A stretch of DNA of 64,000 nt from Lepus europaeus (taxonomy: Eukaryota > Chordata > Mammalia > Lagomorpha > Leporidae), in contig NW_026909196.1 in the NCBI RefSeq assembly GCF_033115175.1, positions 7,316,001-7,380,000 of the forward strand, in the 5' to 3' direction. Position numbers and translations under genes: made by a program. Within the stretch, counting starts at the first letter, position 1. Every line of letters begins with the position of its first letter. Of the stretch, positions 11,248 through 22,699 are shown one piece after another. The notes beneath the pieces are model-generated. The model searched no databases. It had not been told where the DNA came from and saw only the letters and a program-made list of their open reading frames with translations.

Positions 11248-12049
11248 TGCCACGGACCAGCTCTCGCGGAATCTCAGACCGAGGGAGAACGAGGGGACGA
11301 AGAGCCAGGAGAGTCAGAAATCGGCGGGGAAATGACAGACACACACACACACGTTATGTGTATGTTACTGCTGCGATTTATTGTAGTAAGGCTTGGGTTT
11401 ATATAGTAAAGAACAATGCTGCAGGCAAATGTAAAACTTTTATCACAAAGGTTGACAAAATGAGTTAAAACAATGATGTCATATGAGTGGTTTTATGAGG
11501 AACATAGTGGGGACATTGTTTTTAGACAATTTACGGAGGATGAGAATTGACCTTTGGCTTAGTTTCGTTTACTGAGGATGAGAATTGACCTTTGACTTAG
11601 TTTCATTTACTGAACTGTTTAGGGGAATAACTGTCCAAGGTTTTGCTTGCCCTCCAGGTACCTGGAGATAACCTCTGAGTAACCTTAACATTTTTCTGTT
11701 ACTACAATGGGAACCTAATGATATGTTTTGACTTGCATTCCTGGCTTACGGGAAACTTCTTTTTCTTGATTTTTTAGTTTCTGAGAAATTATGAGGGTAA
11801 GCAGTAAAGTGTAAACACAGCTGGTAGATAATGCATAATGAGATCATCAATAGAGCATAGTGTCCTCAAGGTCAGCAAGGACAGTCTTGGCTTCCATAAT
11901 GTGAGTCGGGGGTCGTTACAACCGCGGACTGCACAGGAATCGCCTGAGGCTCCGCTCCAACAAAGCGCTCACCCCAAAACCCTGCAGCTTTTTAGATCCC
12001 CGACGCAGCAACATCTTGCCATGCGGGTATCACAGCTGTGGGCGTGACA
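11248..12049 (-). repeat. 3' LTR of the betaretroviral provirus
   Basis: Bounded by TGTCACGCC (12049, proviral sense) and CGTGGCA (11248). A TATA box lies at 11405-11398 and AATAAA at 11382-11377, only about 16 bases further on, so the poly(A) signal lies at or before the cap site and R must be short, as in mouse mammary tumour virus. A CA/TG repeat sits at about 11337-11352. The env frame runs a few codons into U3, to 11992. Confidence 0.93.
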
Positions 12050-12522
12050 ATTCCTCCCTTTTTATTTTTAAAATGAAGCTCGAAGACTTCCTGCTGGATG
12101 CTTTGTAAAGAATTAAATATGCATTTTAGAATTCCAGGAAGAAAAATTATAATTAGCAATACTACTAATGCCACTATCCCTATATAAATGATGTAGTTTT
12201 TCCAATTTATGGGGTTTAAATTCTTGATTCCTGCTTCTAAACTAGTAGCTATATCCTGCAAATCCCCTATTCGTAGCCTTGATTGACTAGCAACAGCAAT
12301 TTCCTTTTGCAAAGCGTTTAAATCATGCGTAACATCATTATCATGCCAGACACCCTGCAAATGCGCTTTCACTTTCTCCCAAGATTCTGAAGAATTATAT
12401 GGTAGCAGAGTAACACAGATTGACTTAAAGTTATTATGACAACGAGTAGAAAACATTGTTACACTTTTACAGGTTTTTATCCAGCCACCCCACAGGTTGC
12501 ACAATAGGTGGATTAGGAACAT
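11992..12522 (-). pseudogene. env: env transmembrane-subunit remnant
   Basis: A 176-codon open frame. Residues about 45-105 are polar and contain a stretch (about 65-105) typical of the ectodomain of a retroviral TM protein. Residues about 110-136 form one strongly hydrophobic membrane segment (YIIYIGIVALVVLLIIIFL), followed by a short cytoplasmic tail that ends inside U3 of the LTR. The surface subunit and the fusion-peptide part are missing, and the frame differs from that of the env leader upstream, so a deletion and a frame change separate them. The ATG at its start is probably not a real start. No functional envelope can be made from this copy. Confidence 0.8.
12050..12065 (-). other. 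Polypurine tract
   Basis: On the minus strand a purine run AAAAAGGGAGGAATT directly precedes the LTR terminus TG at 12049. This is the expected position for the primer of plus-strand DNA synthesis. Confidence 0.8.
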
Positions 12523-12735
12523 AAGCCCAATATGAAGTCCCCTCAGTTTTTGGAGTTGAAATCAAGGCAAGAAAAGCCACAAAAAGATAGGAAGTTGTGC
12601 GAGGCTTCCCCTGCTCAGCGAGAAGCTCTTTGGCTTTTCGAGCCAGGTCCGGACCATCGTCCAGGTGATTTTTTGCCTCTGTTGGATTATTTTCAATATC
12701 TTCATCTGATGTTTCATGGGTTTTTTTTTTGTTTC
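12440..12735 (-). pseudogene. env: env leader and start of surface subunit, overlapping pol end
   Basis: In a frame different from both pol and the TM remnant, the minus strand reads a charged leader, a hydrophobic signal-like stretch (near 12560-12585), then a short segment with the spacing WAYVPNPP that is familiar from the beginning of betaretroviral surface proteins. This frame stops near 12440-12450. It overlaps the 3' end of pol, as is usual in this genus. The boundaries are approximate because no ATG was fixed. Confidence 0.5.
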
Positions 12736-15045
12736 TTTCAGCGTCGCTGCCTGTGGCGCTGTGCCGGGGACCGCCCTGATGAGTCTATCTGGGATCCAGA
12801 CGGGGCAGTCGGCATCCTGTGGGAAAACACAAGCATAGCCTCGCCCCGAGGTGATTAGTACATCCGGACCTTTCCACATTCCTGTTAACAGGTCTTTCCA
12901 GAGGACTTTGGGCAGGGGGGTTTTATAGACCTCCCTGTCCCAGTGTCGCAGGGCCGCTGTAAGGCCCTTTCCATCAGCATTTAAATGATTTAAAACAAAC
13001 AATGAATGAGACAATATATGATGGGGTGAGAAATAAGAATTAGCAGTTTGAAGGCGTTCCAATTGTAGTTTTAATGTTTGATGAGTTCTTTCAATGATTG
13101 CCTGTCCTTGAGGATTATAAGGAATTTCTGTAATATGAGTTATGTGCCATTGGGCACAAAAATTTACAAATGCTTTAGAGATATAAGCTGGTCCATTATC
13201 AGTTTTAATTTGAGAAGGAATGCCCATAATTTGAAAACACTGAATTAAATGTTGAATAACATCTTTTACTGCTTCTCCCGTTCTAGCAGAAGCATGCACA
13301 AAATGAGAAAAGGTGTCAACAGTCACATGTACATATCCCAACTTACCAAAAGAAGACACATGAGTTACATCCATCTGCCAAATAATGTTAGCTTTTAAAC
13401 CTCGGGGATTTACACCCATTTTTGGAGGATGATGTACAGGGGGACAATGAGTACATTGCTTTACTATTTGTCTTGCCTGTTCTCTAGTAATAGAGAACAT
13501 TTTTCGCAAAGAGGCTGCATTTTGATGGTGAATATTATGACTTTCTAATGCCTCCTGCACTGTAGCTACAATAGACTGGGTATGCATATCTGCTATGGCA
13601 TTTCCTTCTGCCAGAGGCCCTGGCAATTTACTATGGCCTCTTATATGTCCAATAAAGAACTTTGCTGTTCTTTCTCTTATTAATTTTTGTAATTGTCTTA
13701 ATAGAGTAAGAATGGGTGATTTTCCTGATAAGAGAGCTGTCTCTAAGGCCGGAAATAAATTAACCACATACTTAGAATCTGAATAAAGGTTAAATGATTG
13801 TGGAAACTTTGTAAAGGCCAATATGACTGCTTTAATTTCCGCTTGTTGGGCGGAAGTCTTTTTACCACTTTCAACATACACACCGTGCTCTTCAGAATAA
13901 ACCACAGCACAACCTGAAGATGACCCATCAGTAAAAATATTTTGAGCTTTAGCTAAAGGTTGCGGCGAAAACCAGACTGGAAATACCAATTCTACGTGTC
14001 TTGCAAATTCTATGATAGGATGTTTTGGATAATGATATTTTATCTGCCCTGCATAGTTTTGCAGCGCTATGACCCAATTTTCATTATTTTGCATTAGCTC
14101 CTCTACTTGACTTTTATTGTAGGGTGTGACAATAGTGGCTGGCTCCTTGCCAAACAATTCTTTAGAGCGAGCTCTACCTTTGGTAATTAGTAAAGCACAT
14201 AAATAAGGATAATCTGCAAGCATCTTTGCCTGTGTATGAGGCAAGTGAAGCCACTCCAAGACTCCCTCCTGCCATAGGCAAGCTGTAGGCGTATAAGCTG
14301 TTGCAAAAATCAAAAGACACCAGGGCACAACATAATTTATCTGATGTACACGTGCCTTAGATAAGGCTTCGTCAACTAATTGTAATGCCTGTAAAGCCTC
14401 TGGCGTCAATGTCCTTAGAGACTTAGGATTAGAGTCACCATGCAAGATGGAATATAAGGGACTCAATTCTCCTGTAGTAATCTTTAAATGAGGTCTTAAC
14501 CAATTAATGTCTCCTAATAATTTTTGATAATCATTTAATGTTCTTAGCCTATCCCTTCTAATTGATATCTTTTGTGAAACAATATAATCATCTTTTATAA
14601 TTTGTCCCAAATAATTTAAAGGTCGATCTTTTTGCACCTTATCAGGGGCTATAACCAAGCCATGAGCAGTTAAAGTTTGAATAGTATCATACAACAAATC
14701 ATCTAGTATAGTAGAATTTTCATGAGTCAATAATATATCATCCATATAATGAATTATATATGCAGTAGCATATTTTTTCCTTATTATTTGCATGGCCTTA
14801 TCGACAAATTTTTGACACAAAGTAGGAGAATTTTTCATGCCCTGTGGCAAAGTAACCCACTGATACCTTCTATAAGGTTGTTTAAAGTTTGATGAAGGCA
14901 CACTAAAAGCAAAATGTTCACAGTCTGCCGGATCCAATTTTATAGTAAAGAAACAATCTTGTAGATCTATAACAATAATTTTCCATCCTTTAGGAACAGC
15001 AACCGGAGATGGCAGTCCAGGTTGCAGAGGACCCATGTCCTTCAT
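12562..15045 (-). pseudogene. pol: pol: reverse transcriptase, RNase H and integrase
   Basis: An 827-codon open frame that begins inside the RT domain; the Met at 15045 is internal, and the frame continues upstream to a TAG at 15216-15214. RT: catalytic Asp27 in IDLQD and YMDD at 100-103. RNase H: Asp373 in FTDGSS, Glu403, Asp423 and Asp486. Integrase: zinc-binding His503, His507, Cys531 and Cys534; core Asp559, Asp616 and Glu652, which is the D,D-35-E spacing; a C-terminal Trp-rich part follows to about residue 760. The last 60 residues overlap env. All catalytic residues I could check are present, which is unusual for a provirus this deleted. Without gag, protease and a frameshift signal it could not be made in the normal way. 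Confidence 0.92.
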
Positions 15046-15303
15046 GACTGCATTGACTGCTCTTAAATCCTGAAAGAGCCTCCATTTACTTGATTTTTTC
15101 TTTATAACAAATACTGGTGTATTCCAAGGACTTTTTGATTCTACTAAATGCCCTTTTTCTAGTTGTTCTTGTACTAGCTGCTCAAGAGCCTGTATTTTTT
15201 CTGCTGTTAGGGGCTACTGACTCACCCACACAGGTTCTTGAGTCAGCCATTCTATTTTATCTGCTACCAAATTTTTTGCAGTGGCCCCTATATAAAATGT
15301 TGT
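15046..15303 (-). pseudogene. pol: N-terminal part of RT, with in-frame stop
   Basis: The pol frame continues upstream of the internal Met at 15045, through an RT N-terminus, up to a TAG codon at 15216-15214. Beyond it the same frame is open again to the TAA at 15306-15304 that ends the nucleocapsid remnant. The TAG lies between a Gln and a Pro codon; a Trp codon (TGG) is the likely ancestor. The protease and dUTPase coding parts that normally sit between nucleocapsid and RT are missing, so nucleocapsid and RT remnants are directly adjacent and in one frame. Confidence 0.8.
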
Positions 15304-15678
15304 TTATTTAAATTTCCAATGTTTTCCCTTTTTACACCGAGGACACAGCCCCGGTGGCCCTTGCTTCTTAGAATCCTCCTTAGGATGTTTGCATTCCCTT
15401 TGCATATGCCCTGGTTGACCATAGTTATAACAAACATCCATAGATGATGATTTGGCGCCTCCTCCGTATGTTTTCTTAACATATGTACTGAACTTCTGAC
15501 CTTTCATAGCTGCAGCATAGGCCATTCCCTGGACTATAGCTGGTGAGGCATCTAAACATGTTTTTACATAATCTTGAATAGTTCCTGTCTTTCTAATAGG
15601 CCGAATTAAATCCTGACACAAAAGAATTAGCATTTTCTGTAGCATGACAACTAGCAATGCGTGCCCCATGGTTCCCAA
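15304..15678 (-). pseudogene. gag: gag remnant: capsid end and nucleocapsid
   Basis: A 124-codon frame. Residues about 20-60 resemble the C-terminal capsid helices of betaretroviruses. Residues 83-96 are a zinc knuckle in which the second cysteine is Tyr86 (Cys83, Tyr86, His91, Cys96). A second knuckle begins at Cys112, Cys115 and His120 but is cut off by the stop before its last cysteine. The first 20 residues look out of frame with the capsid part, which suggests a one-base indel near 15620. Matrix and most of capsid are missing. No particle could be made. Confidence 0.8.
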
Positions 15679-15785
15679 GATTACTTACTCTTAACCGGTA
15701 AATTTTCACCGGCGGGACTGCAGTTCCCTCGTAAGGGCCGTTTCTAACTCTGAGGAAAGAAAGAGAAAGATTACCTGTCCTTCAC
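15679..15785 (-). other. Shortened 5' leader of the betaretroviral provirus
   Basis: Only about 107 bases separate the primer site from the gag remnant. On the minus strand they contain a pyrimidine tract ending in CAG near 15740 and a donor-like AGAGTAAGTA near 15690-15680. The normal leader and the gag 5' part have been deleted or joined by splicing before integration. Confidence 0.5.
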
Positions 15786-15803
15786 GTCCCTATTCGGGTG
15801 CCA
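15786..15803 (-). other. Primer-binding site, tRNA-Lys type
   Basis: The minus strand reads TGGCACCCGAATAGGGAC, two differences from the Lys3 primer site used by mouse mammary tumour virus and lentiviruses. It lies two bases from the LTR end at 15806. Confidence 0.85.
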
Positions 15804-15805
15804 CC

Positions 15806-16609
15806 TGCCGCGGACCGGCTCGCGCGGAGTCTCAGACCGAGGGAGAACGAGGGGACGAAGAGCCAGGAGAGTCAGAAATCGGCGGGGAAATGACAGACAC
15901 ACACACACACACAATTATGTGTATGTTACTGCTGCGATTTATTGTAGTAAGGCTTGGGTTTATATAGTAAAGAACAATGCTGCAGGCAAATGTAAAACTT
16001 TTATCACAAAGGTTGACAAAATGAGTTAAAACAATGATGTCATATGAGTGGTTTTATGAGGAACATAGTGGGGACATTGTTTTTAGACAATTTACGGAGG
16101 ATGAGAATTGACCTTTGGCTTAGTTTCGTTTACTGAGGATGAGAATTGACCTTTGACTTAGTTTCATTTACTGAACTGTTTAGGGGAATAACTGTCCAAG
16201 GTTTTGCTTGCCCTCCAGGTACCTGGAGATAACCTCTGAGTAACCTTAACATTTTTCTGTTACTACAATGGGAACCTAATGATATGTTTTGACTTGCATT
16301 CCTGGCTTACGGGAAACTTCTTTTTCTTGATTTTTAGTTTCTGAGAAATTATGAGGGTAAGCAGTAAAGTGTAAACACAGCTGGTAGATAATGCATAATG
16401 AGATCATCAATAGAGCATAGTGTCCTCAAGGTCAGCAAGGACAGTCTTGGCTTCCATAATGTGAGTCGGGGGTCGTTACAACCGCGGACTGCACAGGAAT
16501 CGCCTGAGGCTCCGCTCCAACAAAGCGCTCACCCCAAAACCCTGCAGCTTTTTAGATCCCCGACGCAGCAACATCTTGCCACGCGGGTATCACAGCTGTG
16601 GGCGTGGCA
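15806..16609 (-). repeat. 5' LTR of the betaretroviral provirus
   Basis: 804 bp, from TGCCACG (16609, proviral sense) to CGCGGCA (15806). TATA box at 15966-15959 and AATAAA at 15943-15938. Nearly identical to 11248-12049; the differences I saw are clustered in the first 35 bases at the U5 end, in the CA repeat, and singly elsewhere. Confidence 0.93.
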
Positions 16610-16615
16610 CCATTG
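16610..16615. other. Target-site duplication, right, of the betaretroviral provirus
   Basis: CCATTG immediately after the LTR terminus, identical to 11242-11247 and followed by satellite in phase. Confidence 0.92.
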
Positions 16616-19600
16616 CATATGACTTCCACACTAGTTTGTCCGGAAATGACTTGATGAAAACAGAAATATCTGGTTGTGTTTTGCCTTCTCAATCTGAAAT
16701 ATTGCTACAGCCTCTGTGTTTGTGTTTTCTGGATATTATCAACGGACTTTATTGTTTTCAATGTTTTTTATCAGGGAACATTTAATTTTGTGCTTGCAAA
16801 CACTAATTGGTTCAACATGGAGACACCAGCTCTACACATTTGTATATTCTAGGGAGAAAGCTAGAGGAACTGCGGCAAACAAACATGATATTTCTGTTTG
16901 TATAGATGACATTTTGTGCACTTGCCTAATGAAAAGACTTTGCTTTTCTCCAAAACCATTTTTACTGTGATTTTCTCGGTCCATTGCACACGAATTTCAC
17001 ACGAGTTTGTCTGGATATGACTGGATGAAACCGGAAATATCCGGTTGTGTTTTGGCTAACTCAATCCGAAATATTGTGAAAGCCTCTGTGTTTCTGTTTT
17101 CTGGATATTATCGATGGAATTTATTGTTTTGAATATTTTTATCAGAGAACATTTAATTTTGTACCGTTGAAACACTATTTGGTTCATCAAGGGGACACCA
17201 GTTCTACACATTCGTATTTTCTAGGGAGAAAGCTAGAGGAACTGTGGCAAACAAACATGATATTTCTGTTTGTATAGAGGACAGTTTAGGTACTTGCCTA
17301 ATGAAAAGACTTTGCTTTTCTCCACAAACATTTTTACGGTGATTTTTTTGGTCCATTGCATAGGAATTCCACACCACTTTATCCGGATATGACTGGATGA
17401 AACCGCAAATATCCGGTTGTGTTTTGGCTAACTCAATCGAAATATTGTTAAAGCTTCTGTGTTTGTGTTTTCTGGATATTATCGATGGACTTTATTGTTT
17501 TGAATGTTTTTTTTAATCAGGGAACATTTAATTTTGTGCTGGGGAACACTAATTGGTTCCACATGGAGACACCAGCTCTACAGATTTGTATTTTCGAGGG
17601 AGGATGCTAGAGGAAATGCGACAAACAAACATGATATTTCGCTTTGCATAGATGACATTTTATGCACTTGCCTAACAAAAAGACTTTGGTTTTCTCCACA
17701 ACCATTTTTACTGTGATTTTCTCGGTCAATTGCATATGAATTCCACACCAGATTGTCCGGATATGATGGATGAAACCAGAAATATCCGGTTGTGTTTTGG
17801 CTAACTCTATCCGAAATATTTTGAAAGCCTCTGTGTTTGTGTATTCCTGATATTATCCACGGACTTTATTGTTTTTGAATGTTTTTTTATCAGGGAAAAT
17901 TTAATTTTGTGCTTGGAAACACTAATTGGTTCATCATGGGTACACCAGCTCTACACATTCATATTTTCTAGGGAGAAAGCTATAGCAAATTTGGCAAACA
18001 AACATGATATTTCTGTTTGTATCGATGACATTTTACCTACTTGCCTAATGAAAAGACTTTGCATTTCTCCAAAACCATTTGTACTGTGATTGTCTCGGTC
18101 CATTGCATACGAATTCCACACGAGTTTTTTCGGATATGGCTGGATTTAACCAGAAATATCGGTTGTGTTTTGCCTAACTCAATCTGTAATATTGCTACAG
18201 TCTCTCTGTTTGTGTTTTCCGGATATTATTGATGGATTTTATTGTTTTGAATGTTTTTATCAGGGAACATTTATTTTTCTACCGTAGAAACACTAATTGG
18301 TTCATCGTGGGGACACCAGTTCTACACATTTGTATTTTCTAGGGAGAAAGCTAGAGGAACTGCGAGAAACAAACATGATATTTCTGTTTGTATAGATGAC
18401 ATTTTATGCACTTGCCTAACAAAAAGACTTTGCTTTTCTGCAAAACCATTTTTCCTGTGATTTTCTCGGTCCATTGCATACGACTTCCACACTAGTTTGT
18501 CCGGAAGTGACTTGATGAAACCAGAAATATCTGGTTGTGTTTTGCCTTTTCAATCTGAAATATTGCTACAGCCTCTGTGTTTGTGTTTTCTGGATATTAT
18601 CAATGGACTTTATTGTTTTCAATGTTTTTTTTATCTGGGAACATTTAATCTTGTGCTAACAAACACTAATTGGTTCCACATGGAGACACCAGCTCTACAC
18701 ATTTGTATTTTCTAGGGAGAAAGCTAGAGGAACTGCAGCAAACAAACATGATATTTCTGTTTGTATCGATGACATTTTGTGCACTTGCCTAACGAAAAGA
18801 CTTTGCTTTTCTCCAAAACCATTTTTACTGTGATTTTCTCGGTCCACTGCATACAAATTCCACACCAGTTTACCGGATATGACTTAATGAAACCAGAAAT
18901 ATCCAGTTGTATCTTGGCTAACTCAATCACAGATATTGCTGCAGCCTCTGTGTTTTTGTTTTCTGGATATTATTGATGGACTTTATTGTTTTGAATGTTT
19001 TTTATCGGGGAACATTTCATTTCCAGATTAGATACACTAATGGGTTCCACACGGAGACACCAGCTCTACACATTCATATTTTCTAGGGAGAAAGCTAGAG
19101 GAACTGCGGCAACACACATGACATTTCTGTTTCTTTCAATGAAATTTTATGCACTTGCCTAACGAAAACACTTTGCTTTTCTCCAAAACCGTTTTTACTG
19201 TGATTTTCTCGGTCCATTGTATGCGAATTCCACACCAGTTTGTCCGGATATGACTGGAAGAAAACAGAAATATCCGGTTGTTTTTTGGCTAACTCAATCA
19301 CAGATATTGCTACAGACTCTGTGTTTGTGTTTTCCGGATATTATCAACTGACGTTATTGTTTTTTTCAAAGTTTTTTATCGGGGAACATTTAATTTAGAG
19401 CTAGATACTCTAATTGGATTCACATGGTGACACCAGCGCTACATATTTGTATTTTCTATGGAGAAAGCTAGAGAAACTGGGGCAAACACACATGATATTT
19501 CTGTTTGTATCTATGACATTTTATGCACTTGCCTAAAGAAAAGACTTTGCTTTTCTCCAAAACCATTTGTACTGTGATTTTCTCGGTCCATTGCATACGA

Positions 19601-22600
19601 ATTACACACCACTTTGTCCGGATATGACTGGAAGAAAACAGAAATATCGGGTTGTTTTTTGGCTAACTCAATCCGAAATATTGTGAAAGCCTGTGTGTTT
19701 GTGTTTTCTGGATATTATCGATGGACTTTATTGTTTTGAATATTTTCATCAGGAAACATTTAATTTTTTACCGTAGAAACACTAATTGATTCATCATGGG
19801 GACACCAGCTCCACACATTCTTATTTTCTAGGGAGAAAGCTGGAGGAAATGCGGCAAACAAACACGATATTTCTGTTTGTATCGATGACATTTTAGTCAC
19901 TTGCCTAACGAAAAGACTTTGCTTTTCTCCAAAACCATTTCTACTGTGATTTTCTCGGTCCATTGCATACGAATTCCACAGCACTTTGTCCGGATATGAC
20001 TGGAGGAAAACAAATATCCGGTTGTGTTTTGGCTAACTCAATCCGAAATATTGTGAAATCCTCTGTGTTTGTGTTTTCTGGATATTATCGATGGACTTTA
20101 TTGTTTTGAATATTTTCATCATGAAACATATAATTTTCTACCATTGAAACACTAGTTGATTCATCATGGGGACACTAGCTCTACACATTCGTATTTTCTA
20201 GTGAGAATGCTAGAGGAACTGGGGCAAACAAACATGATATTTCTGTTTGTATAGATTACAATTTATGCAATTGCCTAACGAAAAGACTTTGCTTTTCTCT
20301 ATATCCATTTTTAGGATGATTTTCTTGGTCCATTGCATACGAATTCCAAATCGCTTTGTCCGGACATGACTGGATGAAAACATAAATATCCGGTTGTGCT
20401 TTGGCTAACTCAATAACAGATGTTGCTACAGCCTCTGTGTTTATGTTTTCCGGAAATTATCAATGGACTTTATTGTTTTGAGCGTTTTTTATTGGGGAAC
20501 ATTTTATTTTGAGCTTAGATTCACTAATTGGTTCCACATGGAGACACCAGCTCTACATATTTGTATTTTCTAGGGAGTAAGCTAGAGGAACTGCGGCAAA
20601 CAAACATGATATTTTTGTTTGTATCGATGACATTTTATGCACTTGCCTAACGAAAAGACTTTGCTTTTCTCCAAAACCATTTGTACTGTGATTTTCTCGG
20701 TCCATTGCATACGAATTCCACACCACTTTGTCTGGATATAACTGGATGAAACCAGAAATATCCGGTTGTGTTTTGGCTAACTGAATCCGAAATATTGTGA
20801 AAGCCTCTGCTTTTGTGTTTTCTGGATATTATCGATGGATTTTATTGTTTTGAATGTTTTTTATCAGGGAACATTTATTTTTCTTCCGTAGAAACACTAA
20901 TTGATTCATCATGGGGACACCAGCTCCACACATTCTTATTTTCTAGGGAGAAAGCTGGAGGAACTGGGGCAAACACACATGATATTTCTGTTTGTATCGA
21001 TGACATTTTAGGCACTTGCCTAACGAAAAGACTTTGCTTTTCTCCAAAACCATTTGTACTGTGATTTTCTCGGTCCATTCCATATGAATTCCACACCAGC
21101 TTGTCCGGATATGATTGGAAGAAAACAAATATCCGGTTGTGTTTTGGCTAACTCAATCTGAAGTATTGTGAAATCCTCTGTGTTTGTGTTTTCTGGATAT
21201 TATCGATGGACTTTATTGTTTTGAATATTTTCATCAGGAAACGTATAATTTTCTACCGTAGAAACACTAATTGATTCATCATGGGGACTCTAGCTCTACA
21301 CATTCGTATTTTCTAGGGAGAATTCTAGAGGAACTGGGGCAAACAAACATGATATTTCTGTTTGTATCAATGACATTTTATGCAATTGCCTAACGAAAAG
21401 ACTTGCTTTTCTACATAACCATTTTTAGGATGATTTTCTCGGTCCATTTCATATAATTCCAAACCACTTTGTCCGCACATGACTGGATGAAAACAGAAAT
21501 ATATGGTTGTGCTTAGGCTAACTCAATAACAGATGTTGCTACAGCCTCTGTGTTTTTGTTTTCCAGAAATTATCAATGGACTTTATTGTTTTGAACGTTT
21601 TTTATCGGGAAACATTTTATTTTAGCTTAGATTCGCTAATTGGTTTCACATGGAGACACCACCTCTACATATTTGTATTTTCTAGGGAGAAAGCTAGCGG
21701 AACTGCGGCAAACACACATGATATTTCTGTTTGTACCGATGACATTTTATGCACTTGCCTAACGAAAAGACTTGACTTTCCTCCAAAACCATTTGTACTG
21801 TGATTTTCTCGGTCCATTCCATACGAATTCCACACCAGCTTGCCCGGATATGATTGGAAGAAAACAAATATCCGGTTGTGTTTTGGCTAACTCAATCTGA
21901 AATATTGTGAAATCCTCTGTGTTTGTGTTTTCTGGATAATATCGATGGACTTTATTGTTTTGAATAATTTCATCAGGAAACGTATAATTTTCTACCGTAG
22001 AAACACTAATTGATTCATCATGGGGACTCTAGCTCTACACATTCGTATTTTCTAGGGAGAATTCTAGAGGAACTGGGGCAAACAAACATGATATTTCTGT
22101 TTGTATCAATGATATTTTATGCAATTGCCTAACGAAAAGACTTACTTTTCTCCATAACCATTTTTAGGATGATTTTCTCGGTCCATTTCATACGAATTCC
22201 AAAACACTTTGTCCGCACATGACTGGATGAAAGCAGAAATATCCGGTTGTGCTTTGGCTAACTCAATAACAGATGTTGCTACAGCCTCTGTGTTTTTGTT
22301 TTCTGGAAATTATTTATGGACTTTATTGTTTTGAACATTTTTTTATCGAGGAACATTTTATTTTGAGCTTAGATTCGCTAATTGGTTTCACATGGAGACA
22401 CCAGCTCTACATATTTGTATTATCTAGGGAGAAAGCTAGAGAAACTTGGGTAAACACACATGATATTTCTGTTTGTATCGATGACATTTTATGTACATGC
22501 CTAACGAAAAGACTTTGCTTTTCTCCAAAACCATTTGTACTGTGATTTTCTCGGTCCATTGCATACGAATTCCACACCACTTTGTCCGGATATGACTGGA

Positions 22601-22699
22601 TGAAACCAGAAATACCCGGTTGTGTTTTGTCTAACTGAATCCGAAATATTGTGAAAGCCTCCGCTTTTGTGTTTTCTGGATATTATCCTTGGACTTTAT

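Larger units (their letters stand above)
11248..16609 (-). mobile_element. Betaretrovirus-like (RERV-H-like) provirus, internally deleted
   Basis: A 5362-bp provirus on the minus strand, with two LTRs of about 803 bp, a lysine-tRNA-type primer site, a short gag nucleocapsid remnant, a long pol frame, an env transmembrane remnant and a polypurine tract. A full-length relative would be 8-9 kb; most of gag, the protease/dUTPase region and most of env are absent. It lies in the same satellite phase on both sides with a 6-bp target duplication. LTR divergence is about 1% by eye (7-8 substitutions and two small gaps), so it is young. The host and the MMTV/type-D-like pol fit the rabbit RERV-H family, but that name is from memory. 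Confidence 0.9.

Noticed and set aside
12532..12858. Plus-strand frame of 108 codons in the betaretroviral provirus
   Set aside because: It is the shadow of the pol/env overlap on the minus strand.
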